From: a virus
IMG/VR virus record: IMGVR_UViG_3300028388_003908
Coordinates: 62,001-126,000 of that record
Direction: 5' to 3' (one strand)
Length of the DNA: 64,000 nt
The notes beneath the pieces were generated by a model. That model was given only the letters and a program-made list of their open reading frames with translations. It did not search any database and was not told the DNA's origin. Shown here in pieces: positions 31,889 to 39,662 of this stretch. Position 1 is the stretch's first letter; every line of letters begins with the position of its first letter. Both the position numbers and the translations under genes were made by a program.

Positions 31889-33712
31889 TTACTTCTTCAA
31901 GAATCCATAGGTATACACCCCATGCTCCAAGTTCTTAGCAAGCTGACGGTGCTTCACCTTCAGAGCTTCCCACTTCGACTTCAGCGTAGGGTCAGTAGCC
32001 CATAGCTTCTTATGCTGATAGACACCTGCGTCCCATGCTTGTAAGTGGAGATCAATAGACTTGCCCTTCTCCAACACAGAGGTTGTCTGTGAACGTAGAG
32101 AGAAGCTCTCCACATGGAGGGCTTTGAGGTCATCTAGGATTTCATTAGCTAATGGAGAGAGGTTAAGTGTGGGCAAGATGTGGGCGAAGTAGGGGTCACC
32201 GTCTTTACGCCATTGAGGGGTCAGGTCTTCACCGAGTACGCCTTCTTCCTTCTCATATGGGATAGGGTTTTTCTTAGCGTCTTGGTAGAGCTTCCTTGTA
32301 TCGGGATGGTTGCCGTAGAGGTCGAGAGCTTCTTGACGAGTGAGCCAGAAGAAGTGGTTATGGATATTATGGGACTTACCCTTGTACACGACATCACGCA
32401 TAGAGGTCATGTTGTTAGAGGTATGAAGCAAGGCGTAAATATGGCAATCGTCAAGCCATTGCTCATAGCCTTCTGCTTCAGTATTAGGGGCTAGGTATTC
32501 GTCTTTGTCATTAGCCCAATCCCCTGTGACGAGCTTACGCGCTGAGAATAACGCGATGGAGCGTCTCCACCCCTCTCCTGCTAGGACTGAGAGCCCGTTT
32601 GAGGCAGAGCCACAAGAAGAAGTAAAAAACACAACCTGATTTTGAGCGATGCAGTTCGCGTTAGAGGTGAAATAAAGCAGGGCTTGAGGTGTGAGGTTTC
32701 CTCTGCCTGTTTGACCCACATTAAGACCCGATTTCATCTGAGGGGCATCTGTAGTCTTAATCCCCTTAACAGGCTCTCTCACCCAATCAGAAGCCTTGCG
32801 CCCATCTGCGTTATATAAGTCCTTATGTCCGATAGAAGCCACCTCTCCCATATCGAGGTCTTTCAGAGTGATTGGGAGGTCTTGTGTAATCTCTGTCTTA
32901 CCTTCGTTCCATAGCGTAAAGGAGACGCCCCATGCTCCGCTCACATCTGCAAAGTGTGAGGCTTGAAACAGAAATCCTGACTCGTAAGAATAACGCTCAT
33001 ACCAAAAGGGGCGGAACTTGGCGAAAGACCCCGAAGTCATGAACAAGGTGGGTGAGAACACGCCCACAGACTTCTGCTTAAAGCCGTACTCCTGCGCTAC
33101 TTGCTCACATTGAAATAAGAACTGAGCATAAAGCTGTTGCGAGCAAGCCCCCATCTTCGCGTCCTTCATCGCGCTGTTCACAATCGTGGAAGAAACATTC
33201 GCTTTTGAGGAGGTGGTTTTGACTCCGTTTCGTGCTGTCGCATAAGGGGGGTTAATCAGAAATACTAAACGCTTCCCCTCCTTCGCCCCCTTCTTCAAGA
33301 GCTTCTTCACCGCCAAAGGCAATACGTTGTCCCCATCTTCCTCCTCAAAGAAAGGACTCTCAGCGTCAGGGTTTAAGAAATCATACTGAAAGACATGAGC
33401 ACCCTTGTTAGAACCCCCACGAATGATCGCCTTCACATCAGGTGACTCTGCCGTAGAAAGAATCAAGTTCTTAAAGTCATGCTCGTCACGAGTAAGGTTG
33501 CCCGTCCCCGCACAACAATCCCATACGATACACTCCTCGCGCCATTTCGCACCTAAGGATTTCTCAATCTCTCTGTGCGCCTCATCGACCCATAAACGTG
33601 GCGTATAAAAAGCACCTTGTCTACGTCTAGCACCATCTTCCATAAGGCGATCTCTCATAGAGAGAAGCACCTCAGCATCCTTTGCACTTAACCCTCTCAT
33701 AATTTCGTGCAT
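31889..33712 (-). CDS. Adenine-specific DNA methyltransferase-like protein (NPPY)
   Basis: 607 aa. Motif X-like GAFYTPRLWVDEAHRE (about 34-49), SAM-binding motif I VWDCCAGTGNLT (63-74) and catalytic motif IV LINPPYA (about 152-158) define a gamma-class N6-adenine methyltransferase as in type I/IIG systems. The C-terminal half could recognise DNA. No endonuclease motif is visible. Across its 1.8 kb I find no GAGCGC/GCGCTC hexamer, which is abundant elsewhere in the window, so it was probably acquired recently. Function: protection against host restriction or a solitary modification. Confidence 0.75.
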   Translation of the reverse strand: MHEIMRGLSAKDAEVLLSMRDRLMEDGARRRQGAFYTPRLWVDEAHREIEKSLGAKWREECIVWDCCAGTGNLTRDEHDFKNLILSTAESPDVKAIIRGGSNKGAHVFQYDFLNPDAESPFFEEEDGDNVLPLAVKKLLKKGAKEGKRLVFLINPPYATARNGVKTTSSKANVSSTIVNSAMKDAKMGACSQQLYAQFLFQCEQVAQEYGFKQKSVGVFSPTLFMTSGSFAKFRPFWYERYSYESGFLFQASHFADVSGAWGVSFTLWNEGKTEITQDLPITLKDLDMGEVASIGHKDLYNADGRKASDWVREPVKGIKTTDAPQMKSGLNVGQTGRGNLTPQALLYFTSNANCIAQNQVVFFTSSCGSASNGLSVLAGEGWRRSIALFSARKLVTGDWANDKDEYLAPNTEAEGYEQWLDDCHIYALLHTSNNMTSMRDVVYKGKSHNIHNHFFWLTRQEALDLYGNHPDTRKLYQDAKKNPIPYEKEEGVLGEDLTPQWRKDGDPYFAHILPTLNLSPLANEILDDLKALHVESFSLRSQTTSVLEKGKSIDLHLQAWDAGVYQHKKLWATDPTLKSKWEALKVKHRQLAKNLEHGVYTYGFLKK

Positions 33713-33768
33713 AAATCATAACCTGTCTAAGTTATTTCCGACAGATTATTATACTCAACAGGCTATGT

Positions 33769-34962
33769 CTAAAAACCGAAAAATCCAGTGTCAGACCAAA
33801 CAGGAGGACGAGCATCGCCTTTAGACCATATAAAGATCGGCTCGCCTAGCTCAGTACCTTCCTTAATGAAAGGATCGTTAGGTCGCTTCTTGAGTTTATA
33901 ACCTATCACGCCTTCATAAATAGCGCCCAAGCTCTCCATATATTCGATCATAGGCTGACAGACTATCTTATATTCATCTTTGCCCGCTTTAACATCCGAG
34001 ATGTTGATCGCTATGCGTCCACCTTCCTCTAAATGACACCAAGCGTTCTTGAGCGCTCTGAAAAGGAAATCTTTTAGCCAACTCTCGTCCGTTGCATAGC
34101 GCTTCCAACTCTGTGTGCTCTCGTCTGAATAACGCTCTCGATCAAAATAAGGCGGTGACGTGAAAACAAAATCAAAGCGCCTATCCCCTAGATCTACATC
34201 CTCAGCGCACCCGCAGATAAACTCTGTCTGCTTAGGTCTGTTGCAGTAGTCTCTAATCCCCTCGTAAAAGGGGTGTAGAGCGCTGTTAGGGTCGATACCT
34301 ACATAAGACGTTGCCTCTGACGCTAAGAACCCTACAAGACGATCTCCCCACCCCATAGAGAGATCAAGCACCGAGCGAGCTTGAAAAGCCCGATAGACGG
34401 CCTTGACCACGGAAGGTTTGAATTGACTCGCCATGTACGAGTGCAATCTTAATCCGTCATATAAAACCCGATTATTAACCTGACCTCTAATGATACCTTC
34501 TAACGTAAAGAGAGGTCTCAAGATCGGTCTCTTTTCGCCCTTGCGATTCCACTGAGCATACGGAGACATTCCGCCCGAGAAGGCACATTTCATCCTCTGC
34601 TCTTGCGTGAAATGATCAGACACCTTCAACCCATAGTTAGAGCCTCTGATAAGACGATACTCTCCTAGATAGGTGAAATCTTTAATGCTCGGGACGCGCT
34701 TCGCTTCCCATCTCTCCTCTTTAAAGTTCTCCTCCTCGGTTAAGAGACGTTGCCAATCCCTGCGTAGCTGTACCTCGCTATAGTCTCGATATGGGAACTC
34801 TAGATTGTCGATCAGATTTGAGACGTGTCGATGAAGCGCGTCTCTACCGAATCGCTCCAGCATCTCTAACCACACAGATTCTGGAAAATCCAGCTTTCCG
34901 TTTTTGACAAGCTCGTACTCCTCTAAGGATTTCTTGCCGTCTTGTTTTGTCTCAAAAATCAA
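33769..34962 (-). CDS. SPPY-type DNA methyltransferase-like paralogue A
   Basis: 397 aa from a TTG start at 34962, chosen by analogy with paralogue B and a GGGAG SD; the frame is open further upstream only as overlap. Motif I-like VLDLSMGWGDRLVGFLAS, GIDPN, and the catalytic FTSPPYFDRERY, then RIAINISDV. The SPPY tetrad is typical of N4-cytosine or N6-adenine methyltransferases. Shares an 11-nt overlap architecture with the upstream paralogue. Confidence 0.65.
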   Translation of the reverse strand: MIFETKQDGKKSLEEYELVKNGKLDFPESVWLEMLERFGRDALHRHVSNLIDNLEFPYRDYSEVQLRRDWQRLLTEEENFKEERWEAKRVPSIKDFTYLGEYRLIRGSNYGLKVSDHFTQEQRMKCAFSGGMSPYAQWNRKGEKRPILRPLFTLEGIIRGQVNNRVLYDGLRLHSYMASQFKPSVVKAVYRAFQARSVLDLSMGWGDRLVGFLASEATSYVGIDPNSALHPFYEGIRDYCNRPKQTEFICGCAEDVDLGDRRFDFVFTSPPYFDRERYSDESTQSWKRYATDESWLKDFLFRALKNAWCHLEEGGRIAINISDVKAGKDEYKIVCQPMIEYMESLGAIYEGVIGYKLKKRPNDPFIKEGTELGEPIFIWSKGDARPPVWSDTGFFGF

Positions 34963-36163
34963 AGAAGGTCTCCCTATCCCAAAGGGGCTCGGGCGCGTTG
35001 CCTTTTGCCCATATAAAGACAGGCTCCGCCTGAGTACCATCCTTGAGAAGATTCTTTAATCTACTACCTGCTCTAGGTCTGACCTTTAACGGATAACCTA
35101 TTACGCCTTCGTAGTTCGCCCCTAATCCTTTCATAAACGCTAAGAGATCTTCGCATACAAATACCTTTTTATAAGGTGCGTCACAGATATTAACCGCTAT
35201 ACGACCTCCCTCTTGTAAGCCCCTGTAAATCTTGCCCAAAACATCAAACAAGAAATCTTCCTTCCAAGAAGATAGCGTGGGAAACAGATTGACCGATTGT
35301 AAAGGATCATCCGCATATATCTCTAGGTCAAAGTAGGGCGGTGATGTAAAAACAAAATCGTAGGAGAGCGAGCTAAAATCCACATTACTAGCTGAATCGC
35401 ATATATGCTTTACGGTCTTGCCTGTATTACAAAAATCAGAAATATCTCTGTAAGGCTCAAGTAGACGATGATTAGGGTCAATACCCGTATAAGAGCGCGC
35501 ATTAGATGCGTGAAAGCCTACAAGACGGTCTCCCCAACCCGAGCTAAAATCCAATACGTCCTTTGCGCGGAAAAACTCATAAACTGAACGAGCCAAAGAA
35601 GGACTAAACTGACTGGCGATTATGCCGTGCATTCTCATAGATGATCGCAGGGTGTTTGCACTTAAATTCTTCTCATACATCAAGCCTATAAAAAAATTGA
35701 GAGTCTCTGGTTCAAATCGACCTTTCAATAGACCTTCCCATCTATCAACCACCGAGATCCCTCTTGTCCTTGCTTTAAGTCTCTCACCCATGGTATATTG
35801 ATCGCTAACGATTTTACCTAAAGCATCTCCTACAAGTAGCACACCTTCATCTTGATATGTTAGGGGCATAGTCACAGGTAAGGACCGGTGCGACCAAGCA
35901 CCCTTGTAAGCAAAACTGCTGTACGATTTTAGCAGGTTGAACTCCTTATGAGTCCTTATTGCAGAGTGATTTTTATAAGGGAAAGGTATCTGATGCTCTT
36001 TTACGATACCTCCTATGTGTCGGATAATATCTTTTCTGTCAAAGCGCTCGATAACCTCTGACCATTCGGTCTCATTCATAAAAAATTCTTTACCGTCTGG
36101 ACTCAGCCAATTGTAGTCCGATAACGCTGTTCGCTCGGTCTTATCTTCTAGATCAAAAAACAT
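34952..36163 (-). CDS. SPPY-type DNA methyltransferase-like paralogue B
   Basis: 403 aa from the ATG at 36163 (AAGGAGA upstream). Same motif order as paralogues A and C: DVLDFSSGWGDRLVGFHASN, GIDPNHRL, VFTSPPYFDLEIYA, RIAVNICDA. The segment around motif I is almost identical at the DNA level to paralogue C, while the N-terminus has diverged. The 11-nt overlap with C matches the A-B overlap. Confidence 0.65.
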   Translation of the reverse strand: MFFDLEDKTERTALSDYNWLSPDGKEFFMNETEWSEVIERFDRKDIIRHIGGIVKEHQIPFPYKNHSAIRTHKEFNLLKSYSSFAYKGAWSHRSLPVTMPLTYQDEGVLLVGDALGKIVSDQYTMGERLKARTRGISVVDRWEGLLKGRFEPETLNFFIGLMYEKNLSANTLRSSMRMHGIIASQFSPSLARSVYEFFRAKDVLDFSSGWGDRLVGFHASNARSYTGIDPNHRLLEPYRDISDFCNTGKTVKHICDSASNVDFSSLSYDFVFTSPPYFDLEIYADDPLQSVNLFPTLSSWKEDFLFDVLGKIYRGLQEGGRIAVNICDAPYKKVFVCEDLLAFMKGLGANYEGVIGYPLKVRPRAGSRLKNLLKDGTQAEPVFIWAKGNAPEPLWDRETFFDF

Positions 36164-37355
36164 CGAAAAAAGTCTCCTTATTCCAAAGAGGCTCGGGCGC
36201 GTTACCTTTTGACCATATAAAGACAGGCTCACAGAAGATGTAATCCGAATCGTGCTTCCCCTCTGCGTCAGGTCGCTTGTTCATCTTATACCCTAAGACA
36301 CCCTCATAGGTAGCACCTAAACTCTCCATGTGAGAGAACATCGGGGAGCATATATCCACGCCCTTCTTGTCTGCGATATTAACCGCAATACGACCGCCTT
36401 CTTTGAGTGCGCCCCATACGTTGGTTAATGTCGGCTTCAAAAAACCTTCTGTCCAAGCGTCTGAGGACTTGTATCTCTGCCAGCTCTGAGTGCTCTCTGT
36501 CGAGTATTTTTCGATATTAAAGTAAGGCGGTGACGTGAAGATAAAATCTACCTCAACACCGGACAGATCTGTATCTTCGGCAGGGGAACAAAACAGCTTT
36601 ACAGGCTTGCCCGTATCGCAATATCGCGTGATCGCTTGATAGTGAGGGTGCATCTTTGAGTTAGGGTCAATACCCGTATAAGAACGAGCGCTTGATGCGT
36701 GAAAACCTACAAGACGATCACCCCAACCCGAGCTAAAATCCAATACGTCCTTTGCGCGGAAAAACTCGTAGAACGCTTTAGCGACAGCAGGCTTAAATTG
36801 GCTCGCCAAGTAGGTGTGCATCTTGAGAGAATCAAAAAGTGATTTCTGATAAAGCCCCTTCTTACGGACAATCTCGTCCATAAGACCAAAGCTACAGCGC
36901 AGGAAGGTGCTCCCCTTGTCGGGCGCGTTATGCCATTCATCCCAAGGAGAATCTCCGTGTGCGGATCCGCATTTGACGCGCTCGGATTGAGCAAATTGAT
37001 CTGACACCTTCATGCCATGTAGAGAGCCAGGGAAATAGATCTGTCTACCGAGATACTTGTACTCAAAATCCACGACCTGCTTTGGGGCGTGCCAAGGCGC
37101 TTCGATATACTCGGAGTAAAAGCCGTTCCGAACAACATTCCAATCTTTGCGGACAGCTTCTGCGTCAAGGTGACGTAAAGGAAAACGAGGTTGATGTAAT
37201 CTCATCTGCTCCTTGAGATAATCAATAATCTCCTTCTTCTCAAAGCGATCTCTCATCTCATTCCATTGAGCGGGCTTAATCAAAAGCTCACCGTTGTGAA
37301 TGACCTGATATCCTTCAATCGTCTTAGGCTTTGGCTTCTCGTATTCAAAAAACAT
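36153..37355 (-). CDS. SPPY-type DNA methyltransferase-like paralogue C
   Basis: 400 aa with SD AAGGA. N-terminal MFFEYEKPKPKTIEGYQV; motif I DVLDFSSGWGDRLVGFHASS, GIDPNSKM, IFTSPPYFNIEKYS, RIAVNIADK. It is the first gene transcribed of the triplet. Paralogy of three adjacent genes suggests either different DNA target specificities or a heteromeric enzyme. No restriction endonuclease gene is adjacent, which favours an anti-restriction or modification role. Confidence 0.65.
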   Translation of the reverse strand: MFFEYEKPKPKTIEGYQVIHNGELLIKPAQWNEMRDRFEKKEIIDYLKEQMRLHQPRFPLRHLDAEAVRKDWNVVRNGFYSEYIEAPWHAPKQVVDFEYKYLGRQIYFPGSLHGMKVSDQFAQSERVKCGSAHGDSPWDEWHNAPDKGSTFLRCSFGLMDEIVRKKGLYQKSLFDSLKMHTYLASQFKPAVAKAFYEFFRAKDVLDFSSGWGDRLVGFHASSARSYTGIDPNSKMHPHYQAITRYCDTGKPVKLFCSPAEDTDLSGVEVDFIFTSPPYFNIEKYSTESTQSWQRYKSSDAWTEGFLKPTLTNVWGALKEGGRIAVNIADKKGVDICSPMFSHMESLGATYEGVLGYKMNKRPDAEGKHDSDYIFCEPVFIWSKGNAPEPLWNKETFFDVF

Positions 37356-37397
37356 ACACGTCCTTACGCGGGTTTGGGTTGTCTCTCTTAGATTATC

Positions 37398-38906
37398 TCA
37401 AGCGTCATTTAGCGCGTCATCTAGAGGATCTTTAGGTCCGGCTGCACCACCGAGATTAAAGCTCTGAACCATGTTCAAGATTCTACCGGACGGCCAGACC
37501 GTCTGCGCTTCAAAAGGATCAAAAGGAGCTTGATCGCGTGACTTCAAGCACTGATATTTAATCGTGCCTTTCTCTCTCATGTCGTCACCATACCAAGAAG
37601 CGATCACAACGTCTGCGGAGCGCTCTGCCTCGTTAGCGTAAGAAAGGTGAGTAAGATTGTAGTTACCGTTGTTCTTCTCGGCAGCCTTAAAGCCTTCACG
37701 GTTAATCTGAAAGAGACATAAGATAGGAATCCCCGCCCCTCGATTAAACCCGAGCGCTGTCTTTTTCAGATCTCGGATAACCTCGTTGAGCTTGTCTGTG
37801 GTAGATGTGGTTTTCATGCGCGATGACATGAGGAGCGCGTGATCGACCACAAGCGTCTTAAACGGATCCTTCTGCATGACCAACTCTGCCTTAGTGCGTA
37901 AATCCTCTACGGTGAAATCAAGAGAATCAGGATCGGCAACCTCAAAATGAATCTTACCATAGACCCCCTCACGAACGCCTTCCTTGAGATCTTTGACCAC
38001 CTCTTTCAGGAACATCTCCTCGTCATCATTTAGAGAGCCAGAGCGTATGCGCTGAGGATCAAGACCAATGTCGGGAGACTTAGCACCATGTATCCCGAGC
38101 GCGATTCTTAGCTCACGGAATTTAGGGTGCATAGTATGAAAGGATATGATCGCTCTACGACATTGGGAATAGTGCATCTCAAGGCTGAAATATAAGCACG
38201 AATGACCGCCAAAGACCGCCTGATTATAAACCCAATTAAGAGCGGTGCGTGACTTCATGTGTCCCGTAAAGCCGGCGATGATGTAGAGCTCTTTACGTCT
38301 AAAACCTTCAAGCGCGTTGTCAATGATCTCAAGACCGGTATTGGGCAAAATCTCTATGGTACGATCCTTTGCCTTCTGATACTCCTCAAAGAAATCCTCG
38401 TCATCGGTCATCGCCTCACCGCCGATGCGCGTACCGAACGTAGGGGTCATAATGTTAGCAATCTTATTGCTCAGATGACGCCCTGCATCTCTCACCCCTC
38501 TTAGTTTGATCTTTTGACGACCGTCCTTGATCTCTAACCCCTGCTTAATGATGGTCTTAGCATCATTCATGGCGTTAGAGATTTGAAGTATGCGAGCTTC
38601 CTCTACCTCGCGCTCGATCTCAGAGATGAAATCCCCACGATAAAGCACTGATTTAAGGGCTCCGACCTGCTTTACGCGGTCTGCTTCATCATAATAGTTA
38701 TTGCCCTCAAAATAGCTGGATAACGTGCTCTGTGTAGGGAGGTGACCGTGAGACAAGGTGAAATCGCAGATGTACTCATAAATCTGCTGATCCTCCTTCA
38801 TGTCAAAACGGTAAATGCTCTCGCGTAGCGCGTTGAAATTACGGAACATCTGATCCGCGTCATCGCCCACTCTAGGCTCGGGTAAAATGGATCTCAAAAT
38901 CTTCAT
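37398..38906 (-). CDS. dnaB: DnaB-family replicative helicase
   Basis: 502 aa. RecA-like domain with Walker A IAGFTGHMKSRTALNW (unusual GHMKS in place of GxGKT/S but with the Lys and Ser kept), CLYFSLEM (H1a), LVVDHALLM (Walker B), and a later ILCLFQINREG (sensor-like Q). An N-terminal helical domain precedes it. It unwinds DNA at the fork and would work with the loader encoded immediately upstream (4-nt overlap) and the split primase. Confidence 0.82.
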   Translation of the reverse strand: MKILRSILPEPRVGDDADQMFRNFNALRESIYRFDMKEDQQIYEYICDFTLSHGHLPTQSTLSSYFEGNNYYDEADRVKQVGALKSVLYRGDFISEIEREVEEARILQISNAMNDAKTIIKQGLEIKDGRQKIKLRGVRDAGRHLSNKIANIMTPTFGTRIGGEAMTDDEDFFEEYQKAKDRTIEILPNTGLEIIDNALEGFRRKELYIIAGFTGHMKSRTALNWVYNQAVFGGHSCLYFSLEMHYSQCRRAIISFHTMHPKFRELRIALGIHGAKSPDIGLDPQRIRSGSLNDDEEMFLKEVVKDLKEGVREGVYGKIHFEVADPDSLDFTVEDLRTKAELVMQKDPFKTLVVDHALLMSSRMKTTSTTDKLNEVIRDLKKTALGFNRGAGIPILCLFQINREGFKAAEKNNGNYNLTHLSYANEAERSADVVIASWYGDDMREKGTIKYQCLKSRDQAPFDPFEAQTVWPSGRILNMVQSFNLGGAAGPKDPLDDALNDA

Positions 38907-39583
38907 AGGTTAAACCTCTTCTTGCCGGTAGCGCCTTCATCGGACTTGCTCTGCTTATTATATCCCTTAACGAGAGGCACCGTCTCCCATCTACTTATGC
39001 TGTCCTCTAAAGAGCGCGACCAACACAGATGCCCTTCCTCTAAAGGTCGATCTGGCTCGGTTACAATCCACATAGGCTTAGAGCAGTGGTCTCTTAGTGA
39101 GATCGCCTCGGTTAACACCTCAGGCATAGCTGAGTTACGAGCGCCCTTAACCCCTAAGCGCACAATCAAGAGTGAGGGGGACTCTACCAAATCCTCTAAT
39201 GAGGAGGCTCTTACATCACGGATAAAATCCGGATCGTAAATCTCCCGATTAGAGCTTGAGAGATTATTGAGCCATGCGCTCATAAGCGTAGCGTCTGATA
39301 CGACCTTTACAAAGCGCATAGGCTTACGCTCATGCCACATCACCGTGCGTACATGAGACGCTAGGTTTTCCTTCTCCCCCACCAAGACGATGTTCTTATA
39401 GAGATACTTGGTGAGTGGCGTTCTTTTCCTGACCTTAATATCACTCAAACCTGTCCAAGCTCGCTCGGCCTGAGCGTTAAGATCCTTCTCTACTCGACAC
39501 TCACAAGGCACCGCTTGTGGTATCCCTAACGGGCCTCCATCTCGTTGGACAAACCCGTAATCCCCGCAGATTTCACACACCAT
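38903..39583 (-). CDS. Helicase loader-like protein with zinc finger, degenerate ATPase
   Basis: 226 aa. N-terminal CEICGDYGFVQRDG ... CEC (Cys3, Cys6 and two later Cys) is a zinc ribbon as in DnaI/DnaC-like loaders. The C-terminal region (VKVVSDATLMSAWLNNLS, SLLIVRLGVKGARN, SLRDHCSKPMWIVTEPD) keeps the AAA layout, but no Walker A motif is visible. Its stop overlaps the helicase start. Loading by protein-protein contact without ATP hydrolysis is inferred. Confidence 0.65.
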   Translation of the reverse strand: MVCEICGDYGFVQRDGGPLGIPQAVPCECRVEKDLNAQAERAWTGLSDIKVRKRTPLTKYLYKNIVLVGEKENLASHVRTVMWHERKPMRFVKVVSDATLMSAWLNNLSSSNREIYDPDFIRDVRASSLEDLVESPSLLIVRLGVKGARNSAMPEVLTEAISLRDHCSKPMWIVTEPDRPLEEGHLCWSRSLEDSISRWETVPLVKGYNKQSKSDEGATGKKRFNL

Positions 39584-39617
39584 GCGATCTTCCTTATCTG
39601 TCGATGTTTACTGCTCT

Positions 39618-39625
39618 CTTATACT
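39618..39625 (-). promoter_or_regulatory. -10-like element (AGTATAAG) for helicase-loader operon
   Basis: On the minus strand TGTAGTATAAGAGAG lies about 35 nt before the loader ATG. An extended -10 (TGTAGTATAAG) is plausible; a -35 box is not clear. The same octamer precedes the polymerase gene (42395-42402). Confidence 0.35.
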
Positions 39626-39662
39626 ACACACAAGAGCACCTAACACCGACAGACGAGAAAGG

